Below, in pieces: positions 23,807-35,175 of a stretch of 62,353 nt of DNA. The notes beneath the pieces are model-generated. The model worked only from the letters and a program-made list of their open reading frames with translations. It was not told the origin of the DNA and did not search any database. This DNA is from Coriobacteriia bacterium (GTDB lineage Bacteria; Actinomycetota; Coriobacteriia; Anaerosomatales; SLCP01), in assembly GCA_007121015.1 (NCBI GenBank), contig SKMN01000006.1:1-62353 (forward strand). Reading direction: 5' to 3'. Numbering within the stretch: position 1 is the stretch's first letter; the number at the start of each line of letters is the position of its first letter. Made by a program: the position numbers and the translations under genes.

Positions 23807-24418
23807 TCACGCGTAGCGCTCGAGGAACGCGCTGCGCCACTCGGTCTCGCGGGCGCCCGCGCACTCGACGAGCGAACGCGGCTCGACGAGCGAGACGGCG
23901 AGGGTGACGTCGTCGCGCTGTGGCAGGTTAGGGTCGTAGATGCGAAGCACTAGTTCGCCCTCTCGTACCTCACCCGCGTACGCGAGCACCTGATGGTTGC
24001 GGAACGGGCTCAGCGGTCCCGACATGGCGACGAGGCCGAGCGGGGCCGGTCGTCCCTCGGCAAGGAGGGCGAGGAGCGTCCTGGCCTCGCGCCGTGCGGC
24101 GATGCCGATCCTGAGCGATACCCGGCCGGCAACAAGCGTGTGGATGACGAAGCGCCACAGGTTCGCACCGAACCCGACCGCAAGGCTCTCGACCTGACGC
24201 CGCCATATGTGCCGGGCGAGCGCGGAGTCGTGGAGAGGGTGCTCGTCCGCTTCGCTGGAAGGACCATGCGTGCCCTCCGCCAGAAAACGGTCGATAGCCG
24301 AGAAGACCATGCCGCCGCAACGTCCTCGCGATGCGAACACGCCGAACACGACATCGCGCCACGTGTTCCTGAACGGGTAGCCGTGTATCGACGGTCGAAA
24401 CCCGGTGTCCAGAAGCAT
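23807..24418 (-). CDS. Papain-like fold protein, putative cysteine hydrolase
   Basis: This 203-residue protein has no signal peptide. It contains GRCGGMVFSAIDRFLA near residue 33, NHQVLAYAGEV near residue 141 and RIYDPNLPQRDD near residue 159. The ordered Cys, His and Asp/Asn in these motifs look like the triad of papain/C39-like folds. I infer a cysteine peptidase or amidase; the family is not one I can name. A GGGGAGACAGG sequence precedes the ATG. It is divergent from the M28 peptidase gene and upstream of the surface protein. Confidence 0.65.
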   Translation of the reverse strand: MLLDTGFRPSIHGYPFRNTWRDVVFGVFASRGRCGGMVFSAIDRFLAEGTHGPSSEADEHPLHDSALARHIWRRQVESLAVGFGANLWRFVIHTLVAGRVSLRIGIAARREARTLLALLAEGRPAPLGLVAMSGPLSPFRNHQVLAYAGEVREGELVLRIYDPNLPQRDDVTLAVSLVEPRSLVECAGARETEWRSAFLERYA

Positions 24419-24604
24419 CCTGTCTCCCCGCCCTGAGTCGCGCAGCCCTCTACCGGCGGCCGCCTCATCAGTCTGTCACATCGGACGATGGGGCGCTCAG
24501 GGGTCGAAGCACGTCTCCCGACGATCACTGGCGGACGCGCCCGAGCGCAGTGGGATGGTGTATGTTCGTTTCGCTTAATCCATCCGTACATGGTGACAGG
24601 AGAG

Positions 24605-25867
24605 ATGGCTTTGACGGGCCCTCCGAAAGACTCGACCCGCACGGAGGTCCTCGCCGTAAGCATCACCTCACACGTGAGGGCTTTGTGCAATCTCGAGCCT
24701 GACCGGAGTCCAGGCTCGCCAGGCAACCGGGATGCCGTCGCCTACGTCGAGACCGCTCTCGAGGGCCTCGGGCTCGAAGTCGAGTCCCTACCGTTCGAAA
24801 CGTTCGGGTGGCGTGCGGGTGCGGCAGCGCTCGACACCGGCGGCGAGACCATCCCCGTACACCCTGGTCCGTACTCCCCCTCCTATGACGGCTCGGGTCC
24901 TCTGGCGGTCGCGGCGTCTGTCGACGAGATCGGATCGGCGGATGCGCGAGAATCCATCCTCCTCCTGCATGGCCCGGTCGCCGCCGAGCAACTCACGCCG
25001 CGAGGATACCCGTGGTACGACAACCCCTCCCACGATGCGATCCTCGACGCGATCGAGGCCGCGGCTCCGGCGTGCGTCATAGCCGCCACCGGCACCGACC
25101 CCGCATCTGCAGCTGGACTGTCCCCGTTCCCGCTCATCGAAGACGCCGGGTTCGACATCCCGTCCGCGTACGTCTCCGAGGACCTGGTGCCGCGTCTCCG
25201 TCCGTTCGCCGGCACGGCACTGCGCGCCCGGATCGACTCGGAGAGATTCGTCGCCGCATGCTCGCAGCCGATCGGCCGTCTTCGCGGTCGCACGGACACG
25301 CTACGCGTGCTCGTCACGTCGCACCTCGACACCAAACCCGGCACCCCAGGCGCACTGGACAACGCGAGCGGCGTTGCGGTGATGCTCGCCGTCGCGGAAC
25401 TCCTCCGTGGGGATCCTCCTCGCCTCACCGTCGAGTTCGTGGCTTTCAACGGCGAGGACCACTTCGCGTCTCCCGGGGAGGTGGCCTACCTCGACGCCTA
25501 CCCGGACGCAAGCGACGTCGCACTCGTGATCAACATCGACGGCGCCGGCTACACCGGTCGCCCGACCGCCCTCTCCCGCTTCGGCATCGATGGTCCGCTT
25601 GAGACTGCGGTCGATTCCGCGCTAGCGGATCACCCACGGATCACGGAGGGCGAGCCGTGGCTCTCGGGCGACCATGCCATCTTCGTCATGCGTAACGTGC
25701 CTGCTCTTGCGCTTACCTCCGGCGGCATGCGTTCACTATGGGCAACGGTCCCCCACACCCACGCAGACACTCCCGATGTCCTCGATCCCGGGCTCCTCGC
25801 CCATACTGCTCGGTTCGTTGCCGGAGTGGTGCGCGCGCTCGATCGGCGACAGGAGCACCACAGTTGA
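24605..25867 (+). CDS. M28-family zinc peptidase
   Basis: This protein of about 420 residues has the two-zinc aminopeptidase pattern: the first His-Asp in TSHLDTKPGTPGALDNASG (bridging Asp in ALDNASG), the catalytic acidic residue in VAFNGEDHF, a metal aspartate in VINIDGAG and the last histidine in VPHTHADTPD. No signal peptide is present, so it acts in the cytoplasm, probably on peptides or amino-acyl amides. The start is uncertain: the ATG at 24605 is only two bases after AGGAG, whereas a TTG at 24611 has better spacing. Confidence 0.85.
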   Translation: MALTGPPKDSTRTEVLAVSITSHVRALCNLEPDRSPGSPGNRDAVAYVETALEGLGLEVESLPFETFGWRAGAAALDTGGETIPVHPGPYSPSYDGSGPLAVAASVDEIGSADARESILLLHGPVAAEQLTPRGYPWYDNPSHDAILDAIEAAAPACVIAATGTDPASAAGLSPFPLIEDAGFDIPSAYVSEDLVPRLRPFAGTALRARIDSERFVAACSQPIGRLRGRTDTLRVLVTSHLDTKPGTPGALDNASGVAVMLAVAELLRGDPPRLTVEFVAFNGEDHFASPGEVAYLDAYPDASDVALVINIDGAGYTGRPTALSRFGIDGPLETAVDSALADHPRITEGEPWLSGDHAIFVMRNVPALALTSGGMRSLWATVPHTHADTPDVLDPGLLAHTARFVAGVVRALDRRQEHHS

Positions 25868-25886
25868 CCTCAGGTGAGTTGTGGTG

Positions 25887-27281
25887 TCAGGCAGGATCGG
25901 GCCCGCCGACTCTCGCTACCATCACCGCTCCGGCACTCGAGGGTCCGCCTATGAGATCCAGGGCGCGCTCGGCGAGTTCCCCGTCGTCCACAGGCCGCCC
26001 GAGGGCTTCCGCGACGGCTGCCCCGAGATCTAGCCCTTCGGGCGCCACTGCCAGACCGGCGACACATACCAACCTGTCACCCTCGACCAGCAAGGCGTGG
26101 TGGACCTCGCGGGGTCCGCTTGCGATCGACCCGCCCAGCGCCTCTCCGCCGACGCCGACGGTCCACACACGGCCTTCCCGGGATACCGCGACGAACGCCA
26201 CGTTCCCTCCAGCGCAGCATGTCGTTCCCACCGACGTGTCACCGAAGTCGAGTGCGCATGTCGCTGCCGAGACGCTGCCTCCAGGGCGAGCCGTGGCCCG
26301 GACCGTCGCGGCGAGATAGTCCAGTGCCGCGTCGACCGGCGCGCCCTGGACGAAGAGTGTCCTCAGTGCATTCGAGCACGTATCCGCCAGACTGTGGGCG
26401 GCACCCGGGTGAGCGCTTGCCAGTCCGACGGCGACCACCGCACGCCCCGCGTCTGCGCCAACCGCATCCCAGAAGGGCGCCGCCCCTCCCCCGTCAGCAC
26501 GCGCGACGACCGACAAGACGAGCGCGACTTCCGATCGCGCGTGCCGCGCAGCACCGAGCGTGACGACCACACCCTGCCGAGTGACGCACAGGACGGCACG
26601 AGTGGCTCCCGTGCCAAGCCCGGCTGCACTCTCTTCCGGGTCGCTACCAGGCTGCCGCTGGGCCGCATGGTGAAGCAAGCCGATCACGTTCGCGATCGCC
26701 TCGAGGGCCTCTCTATCCGCGTCATCGACCGGATCCGCACACGGCCACTCGATCGTCAGCACGCCGAGCACCTCGCCCCACGCCCGCACCGGCAGGATCG
26801 CCGTCGCCAGCACGCTGATCCCCGAACGCCAGCGCCCGACTCCGGACGCCTGTGGCGTAAGACCCGCCGAGACGGTCTCCTCGGCCACGAAGACCGTCTG
26901 CCCGTCGGCGACCGCGGTAGCAGCGTCAGCGAGGGATGCCAGAGGTCGCGCGGACATATCGCGAGCGAACGCCGCATGACTGCCCACCGAAGCGGCTGGC
27001 TCGAGGTGGAGGGCTCCGTCCTTTTCGCGAACGAGCGAGAACGTTGCCCCGCCGAGCCCGAGCGCGGCGACCACCGCCTCGAGCGCGTCGCTCACGAGCG
27101 TCTCCGAAGGCGACGTACGCGCAGACAGGCCCACCAGGACCTTCAGGACCTCGTCGTAGCAGCGGTCGGACGTCGCGCCGGACGAAGCCGCCCGCGGATC
27201 GTGCGCCCCCTCCGTATCCCCGCACCCCACCGTTTCCATCGCAGCCCGACCCGTCGCCCGCTCTCGAATCGCCACACGCAT
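25887..27281 (-). CDS. GAF-domain protein with degenerate SpoIIE/PP2C-like domain
   Basis: This 464-residue protein has a GAF sensor domain at about 45-210 (ETLVSDALEAVVAALGLGGATFSLV to LPVRAWGEVLGVLTIEW). The C-terminal half is shaped like a SpoIIE-type phosphatase, including CCAGGNVAFVAVSREGRVW and EGDRLVCVAGLAVAPEG. The metal-binding aspartates of active members (the GDVSGHG and TDGL motifs) are replaced here by GLASAHPG and AGLAV. It is probably a pseudo-phosphatase that responds to GAF ligand binding. The ATG at 27281 is chosen over a TTG three codons upstream. carB lies upstream. Confidence 0.75.
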   Translation of the reverse strand: MRVAIRERATGRAAMETVGCGDTEGAHDPRAASSGATSDRCYDEVLKVLVGLSARTSPSETLVSDALEAVVAALGLGGATFSLVREKDGALHLEPAASVGSHAAFARDMSARPLASLADAATAVADGQTVFVAEETVSAGLTPQASGVGRWRSGISVLATAILPVRAWGEVLGVLTIEWPCADPVDDADREALEAIANVIGLLHHAAQRQPGSDPEESAAGLGTGATRAVLCVTRQGVVVTLGAARHARSEVALVLSVVARADGGGAAPFWDAVGADAGRAVVAVGLASAHPGAAHSLADTCSNALRTLFVQGAPVDAALDYLAATVRATARPGGSVSAATCALDFGDTSVGTTCCAGGNVAFVAVSREGRVWTVGVGGEALGGSIASGPREVHHALLVEGDRLVCVAGLAVAPEGLDLGAAVAEALGRPVDDGELAERALDLIGGPSSAGAVMVARVGGPDPA

Positions 27282-27316
27282 TGTACCCAAGCCAGCGGGT
27301 CAGACCTCCATCGCCG

Positions 27317-30553
<3,237 letters not shown>

Positions 30554-30561
30554 GCGCGCTC

Positions 30562-31329
30562 CTACAGGTAGACGGGGATGTCGCGGCTCGCGAGGTACTC
30601 CTTGACCTCGCTGACCGAGAACGTACGGAAGTGGAAGACCGAGGCCGCGAGCAGGGCGGTCGCGTGACCCTCGGCCACACCCTCGTAGAAGTGCTCGAGG
30701 GTGCCTGCACCGCCGGATGCGATGACCGGCAGCGACACGGCGTCGGCGCTCGCGCGGGTGAAGGGGATGTCGTAGCCGGCAAGCGTCCCGTCGCCGTCCA
30801 TGCTCGTGGGCAGGAGCTCGCCCGCACCCAGCTCCTCGCACCGGCGCGCCCACTCGACGCAGTCGATGCCGGTGGGCTTCTGGCCGCCGCTCACGACGAC
30901 CTCGAACCCGCTCGGCATCTCGGCGTTGCGACGACCGTCGATGGCGACGATGACGCGCTCGCGGCCGAACTCCTCGGCTGACTCGCGCACGAACTCCGGC
31001 CGGGCCACCGCTGCGCTGTTCATGCTGACCTTGCTCACGCCCGCTGCGAAGAGCGCCTCGATGTCGCCGAGCTCGTTGATGCCGCCGCCCACGGTGAGCG
31101 GCACGTCGCCGAGCGCATCCGCCACCGCACGTGCCCACTCCAGGCGTGTCTTGCGGTTCTCGAGCGTGGCGGCGATGTCGAGCATCGCGACCTCGTCAGC
31201 GCCGGCCTCGGCGTAGAAGCGCGCGTTCTCGACCGGGTCGCCCGCGTCGCGCAGATCGACGAAGTGCACTCCCTTGACCACGCGGCCGTCCTTCATGTCG
31301 AGACAGGGGATGATCTTCACGGGCTCCAC
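30562..31329 (-). CDS. hisF: Imidazole glycerol phosphate synthase cyclase subunit HisF
   Basis: This 255-residue TIM barrel closes the imidazole ring in histidine synthesis using ammonia from HisH. The start KIIPCLDMKDGRVVKGVHF, the catalytic D11-equivalent in CLD, VGGGI, the second catalytic aspartate in SMDGDGT and ASGGAG are all present. The GTG at 31329 has AAGGAG upstream. No hisH or other his gene is next to it; instead carB follows, an unusual pairing that joins two enzymes fed by glutaminase subunits. Confidence 0.97.
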   Translation of the reverse strand: MEPVKIIPCLDMKDGRVVKGVHFVDLRDAGDPVENARFYAEAGADEVAMLDIAATLENRKTRLEWARAVADALGDVPLTVGGGINELGDIEALFAAGVSKVSMNSAAVARPEFVRESAEEFGRERVIVAIDGRRNAEMPSGFEVVVSGGQKPTGIDCVEWARRCEELGAGELLPTSMDGDGTLAGYDIPFTRASADAVSLPVIASGGAGTLEHFYEGVAEGHATALLAASVFHFRTFSVSEVKEYLASRDIPVYL

Positions 31330-31487
31330 GGGGGCGCTCCTTCTCCTCGGCGGCGCGCAGACGTAGCGCAGCGGTTGACGGCATTCTAACGGAAGGTAGC
31401 GGGCGATGCTGGTGTCGGACGCGATGCACGGTAGAATCGGCTGCACGACCCTTCGGAACCTGCCGCGACCCGACCTAGGAGGAAGCC

Positions 31488-32066
31488 GTGAAGCGCACGC
31501 TCGGACCACAGAACTCCGTACACCCCACCCCGATACCGCTCGTCATGAGTGGCGTGGGCGAGGAGGCGAGCATGCTCGCGGTGGCGTGGGTGATGCCGGC
31601 CGGGAGCAAGCCGCCGGCACTCGCACTCATCATCGGGAAGCGACATCACACCTGGGACCTCATCGAACGGTGCGGCGAGTTCACGGTGAACTTCGCGCCG
31701 GCCCGCCTCTACCGCGAAGTCGACTACTGCGGCGTCGTGTCCGGTCGCGACCACGACAAGGTCGCGGACAGTGGGCTCACGCTCGTGGAGTCGAGCGTCG
31801 TCGCCCCACCGATGATCGCCGAATGCCCCTATAACCACGAGTGCCGCCTCGTCGCCGAGTACGAACTGCCGACCGGGTCGCACATGGTCATCGGCGAGGT
31901 CGTGCAGTCGCACGCGAACGAAGACACTCTCAATGCCGAGGGGACCCGGGTCGATGTCGCACACATGGACCCGCTCGTCTACGCGACCGGCAACCGCGAG
32001 TACTATCGTCTTGGCGAGCGTCTCGACGCGGCGTACAGCTGCGGCAAAGCGCTCGTGAAGGAGTAG
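31488..32066 (+). CDS. Flavin reductase-like FMN-binding protein
   Basis: This 192-residue protein has the flavin reductase-like split-barrel fold: an N-terminal TPIPLVMSGVGEEASMLAVAW, then LALIIGKRHHTWDLIERCGEFTVNFAP, and CGVVSGRDHDKVADSGL. Such proteins in anaerobes bind FMN and pass electrons between NAD(P)H or ferredoxin and acceptors; the partner is unknown. The GTG at 31488 follows AGGAGG. It is followed four bases later by cobT in the same direction. Confidence 0.85.
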   Translation: MKRTLGPQNSVHPTPIPLVMSGVGEEASMLAVAWVMPAGSKPPALALIIGKRHHTWDLIERCGEFTVNFAPARLYREVDYCGVVSGRDHDKVADSGLTLVESSVVAPPMIAECPYNHECRLVAEYELPTGSHMVIGEVVQSHANEDTLNAEGTRVDVAHMDPLVYATGNREYYRLGERLDAAYSCGKALVKE

Positions 32067-32070
32067 CGCC

Positions 32071-33150
32071 GTGGACCACGCGCCCGGTCCGTTCGAGCGC
32101 GACCTGCAGACGGTGGTCGCCGCAGTCCGCGCGACCGACCCCGTCGTCGAAGAGGCCGCATGGACGCGCCTCGACCAGCTCACCAAGCCACCGCGCTCCC
32201 TCGGCAGGCTCGAAGAAGTGGCCGCTCGCGTCGCACGCATCCAGGGCACCGTACGGCCTGACGTCGGACGCAAGATAGTGCTGCTCATGGCCGGTGACCA
32301 CGGTGTCGTAGCGGAGGGGGTCTCACCCTACCCGCAGGACGTCACGTACCAGATGGTCGCCAACCTCTCGGCCGGGGGCGCGGCCATCAATCAGGTCGCC
32401 CGGAGCGTAGGTGCCGAGGTCCGAGTGTACGACGTGGGCGTCGTGCACGAGGTCGGCCTGCCGGACGTCCGGTCCTGCAAGGTCGCACCGGGCACCCGCA
32501 ACATGGCGCTCGGCCCAGCCATGAACCGCGAGGAGTGCGCCGAGGCCGTCCTCGTGGGCGTCGAGGCGGCGCGTAAGGCGGCCGCCGAGGGGTTCTCACT
32601 CATCGGCACCGGGGAGATGGGCATCGGCAACTCCACCGCAGCGGCCGCGCTCACCGCCGCCTACACCGGTGCCGCCGCTGCCGACGTCACCGGTCCGGGT
32701 ACGGGGCTCGACGCGGCGGGCGTGGCGCACAAGGTCGCCGTCATCGAGCGCGCCCTCGACGTGAACGCCGTGTACGTGCTCGACGCACTCGGCATCCTCG
32801 CCGCAGTGGGCGGTCTCGAGATCGCCGCGCTCGCCGGCGTCATGATCGGCGGGGCCGCGGAGGAGGTATGCGTCGTGGCGGACGGCTTCATCTCCGGCGC
32901 TGCCACGCTCGCGGCGCTCGCACTATGCCCGACCGCCGCCGGCTACGTGCTCGCCTCTCATCGCTCGGCCGAGCCGGGTCACGACGTGCTCCTCGGCCAG
33001 CTCGGTGCGCGCCCCGTGCTCGATCTCGACATGCGCCTCGGCGAGGGCACGGGAGCGGCGCTCGCGATGGGTCTCGTCGATGCGGCGTGCGAGATGCTCT
33101 CGGGCATGGCGACGTTCGCCGAGGCGGGCGTCTCGGGAGCCGAGGTGTAG
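32071..33150 (+). CDS. cobT: Nicotinate-nucleotide:dimethylbenzimidazole phosphoribosyltransferase CobT
   Basis: This 359-residue enzyme activates the lower-ligand base of cobamides. It has the family motifs LTKPPRSLGRLE, LMAGDHGVVAEGVS, YPQDVTYQMVANLSAGGAAINQ, GTGEMGIGNSTAAAAL and the catalytic glutamate in LDMRLGEGTGAAL. Start is GTG at 32071. No other cobamide gene is in the window. The product could feed corrinoid proteins, of which HgcA is the one visible here; the link is inferred, as the genes are 18 kb apart. Confidence 0.95.
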   Translation: MDHAPGPFERDLQTVVAAVRATDPVVEEAAWTRLDQLTKPPRSLGRLEEVAARVARIQGTVRPDVGRKIVLLMAGDHGVVAEGVSPYPQDVTYQMVANLSAGGAAINQVARSVGAEVRVYDVGVVHEVGLPDVRSCKVAPGTRNMALGPAMNREECAEAVLVGVEAARKAAAEGFSLIGTGEMGIGNSTAAAALTAAYTGAAAADVTGPGTGLDAAGVAHKVAVIERALDVNAVYVLDALGILAAVGGLEIAALAGVMIGGAAEEVCVVADGFISGAATLAALALCPTAAGYVLASHRSAEPGHDVLLGQLGARPVLDLDMRLGEGTGAALAMGLVDAACEMLSGMATFAEAGVSGAEV

Positions 33151-33155
33151 AAGGA

Positions 33156-33183
33156 AGCTCCCAAGCGGGCCACACCGGGAGCT
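33156..33183. terminator. Possible bidirectional terminator between cobT and cheB
   Basis: An inverted repeat AGCTCCC (33156-33162) and GGGAGCT (33177-33183) lies in the short gap between the convergent genes cobT and cheB. The stem is only seven pairs with a 14-base loop, so support is modest. Confidence 0.4.
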
Positions 33184-33193
33184 CACACGCGCC

Positions 33194-34303
33194 TCACCCG
33201 GGACTGCATGTCGTGCCGCGCCCGACAACGCGCCGCACGATGGCCTCCGCCACGTCGTCTAACGGCACGACGTCGCATGCCGCCCCCGCCTCGGCTGCGA
33301 CGCGCGGCATCCCCCACACCACCGCCGAGCTCTCCGCCTCGGCCAGGGTGAACGCGCCTGCTTCACGCATCGAGAGCAGCCCCTTGGCTCCATCGGTCCC
33401 CATGCCGGTGAGGATCACGCCAACCGCCGCGGTGCCGAGCACGTCGGCCGCCGACCGCATCGCCACATCGATGGAGGGGATATGGGTCGTGTCGGGGGGG
33501 TCCTTGTCGAGCCTCAGTATGTTGCGGCCGTTCACCCGGTCGACGTGGGCCTGGAGCCCCGACTGGGCCACCAAGACCCTGCCCCCTTCGAAGATGTCTC
33601 CGTCCCGGGCCTCCCGGACGGGGAGACGGGCGAGGGTGTCGAGGCGTGTCGCGAGCGCCGCGGTGAAGCCGACCGGCATGTGCTGGACGACGAGTACCGG
33701 GACCGCGAAGTCATCGGGGAGCGCCTGCAGGACACGCTTGAGTGCGGCCGGACCGCCAGTCGAGCTGCCGATGACGACCCCTTCGACCGGCTCGACGTCG
33801 ACGTCGACGTCGCCCGCGGCTCCGGCCACCGGAGCGCCATCGTGGGCCCCCTGCTCATCGTAGCGGCCAGGTGCCGTCCGGCCACGGCCGGTCGCGAGCG
33901 TCTCGACATCGACCTGGGCCGCGGTTCGTATCTTGCTCACCAGCTCCTCGGCGATGCGGGGCATGTTCATGTGCGTGAGCCCGGTCGGCTTCGTCACGAA
34001 GTCGACGGCACCGGCCTCGAGCGCCGCGAGCGTGCACTCAGCGTTCTCGGTGGTGACGGAGCTCAGCATCAGCGTGGGAACCGGGTTGGTGCGCATGACC
34101 TTCTCGAGCACCGTGACGCCGTCGTCGACGGGCATCACGACATCGAGCGTCATGACGTCGGGCTCCACGACCCCGAGCATGTCGAGCGCCTCCCGGCCGG
34201 AACCGGCAGCACCCACCACCTCGATGTCGGGCGTAGACGAGAGGATGCGCGTGATAGCTCTGCGCATGAACGGCGAGTCATCGACGACGAGAACCCTGAT
34301 CAT
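33194..34303 (-). CDS. cheB: Chemotaxis methylesterase/deamidase CheB
   Basis: This 369-residue protein has an N-terminal receiver (VLVVDDSPFMRRA, phospho-acceptor aspartate in VMTLDVVMPVDDG, KPTG) and a C-terminal methylesterase with the catalytic serine in VVIGSSTGGPAAL, histidine in VVQHMPVGFT and aspartate in TGMGTDGAKG. It removes methyl groups from the chemoreceptor when phosphorylated by CheA. It is the last gene of the chemosensory operon. Confidence 0.96.
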   Translation of the reverse strand: MIRVLVVDDSPFMRRAITRILSSTPDIEVVGAAGSGREALDMLGVVEPDVMTLDVVMPVDDGVTVLEKVMRTNPVPTLMLSSVTTENAECTLAALEAGAVDFVTKPTGLTHMNMPRIAEELVSKIRTAAQVDVETLATGRGRTAPGRYDEQGAHDGAPVAGAAGDVDVDVEPVEGVVIGSSTGGPAALKRVLQALPDDFAVPVLVVQHMPVGFTAALATRLDTLARLPVREARDGDIFEGGRVLVAQSGLQAHVDRVNGRNILRLDKDPPDTTHIPSIDVAMRSAADVLGTAAVGVILTGMGTDGAKGLLSMREAGAFTLAEAESSAVVWGMPRVAAEAGAACDVVPLDDVAEAIVRRVVGRGTTCSPG

Positions 34304-34341
34304 CCGATACCACGATCCCGCTCCATAGCGGCATCCGCCCC

Positions 34342-35175
34342 CTACGCCGCTTCTACCGGCTTCCGATACCCTATCGCCCTTCCGACCTGCACCATCTCGA
34401 GCGCGTTCGTCACGTTGAACAGCGACTCGGAGTGTCCCACGAACATGTGCCCGGCCTCACGAGTCACGCCGATGAGTCCGTCGAGCGCCCGCAACCTGCT
34501 CGCCGAGTCGAAGTAGATCATCACGTTGCGGCACAGCACGATATCGAACATCCCCAGCGACAACAGCTTCTTCGTGTCCATGAGGTTGACCTGAGAGAAC
34601 GAGACCCGCCGACGGAGGCTCTCTTCGAGGCGCAAGATCCCTTCGACCGGCTTGAAGTACCAGTCCAGGTAGCGGCCCTCGGCACTCCTGAAAGAGTTAC
34701 TCGTGTAACGGGCGTGTCGCGCCTTCTCGAGCGCTCTGCTGCTGATATCGACCCCGTGTATCTCGATCCGTCTGCCGGTGTCGAACAGGCCCGCCTCGTC
34801 GAGCAGCATCGCGATCGTGTACGCCTCCTCGCCGGTCGAGCAGCCGGCGGAGAGGATCCTGATCGAACGCGCGCCTGCGGGGGCGTCCCGCACTATCTCG
34901 AGCAGGGCCTCGATCTGCGTCAGCTCCCGGAAGAAGTACGTCTCGTTGTTGACGATGGCGTCGACCGCACGCTCGAGTTCCGAGCTGTCGCCATACTTGA
35001 GCAGGTGGTAGTACTCCGTGAAGTCCTCGGCTTGGGTCGTCTGCATCGCGCGTGTGAGCTTGCGGGCGAACGTGGCCATCCCCTCATCGGGCGTATAGAT
35101 ACCGCAGTAGTCGGCTATGACATCCCTGAGGAGCCTGAACTCGTGCATCCTCAGCTCGGTGACGACTGCGCTCAC
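34342..35175 (-). CDS. cheR: Chemotaxis methyltransferase CheR (first copy in the operon's 3' half)
   Basis: This 277-residue SAM-dependent glutamate methyltransferase has the N-terminal helical CheR domain (LLRDVIADYCGIYTPDEG), NNETYFFRE, the SAM loop SAGCSTGEEAYTIAM and FDIVLCRNVMIYFD. It methylates the receptor encoded in the same operon. The GTG at 35175 follows GGGGAGCGA and overlaps the HEAT-repeat gene by four bases. A second CheR-type gene lies on the other side of the HEAT gene. Confidence 0.95.
   Translation of the reverse strand: MSAVVTELRMHEFRLLRDVIADYCGIYTPDEGMATFARKLTRAMQTTQAEDFTEYYHLLKYGDSSELERAVDAIVNNETYFFRELTQIEALLEIVRDAPAGARSIRILSAGCSTGEEAYTIAMLLDEAGLFDTGRRIEIHGVDISSRALEKARHARYTSNSFRSAEGRYLDWYFKPVEGILRLEESLRRRVSFSQVNLMDTKKLLSLGMFDIVLCRNVMIYFDSASRLRALDGLIGVTREAGHMFVGHSESLFNVTNALEMVQVGRAIGYRKPVEAA

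Noticed and set aside
30554-31138. An N-terminal extension of CarB into the hisF region
   Set aside because: The ATG at 30553 gives the usual 1078 residues starting at the family motif; the extension is arginine-rich shadow sequence antisense in frame to hisF.
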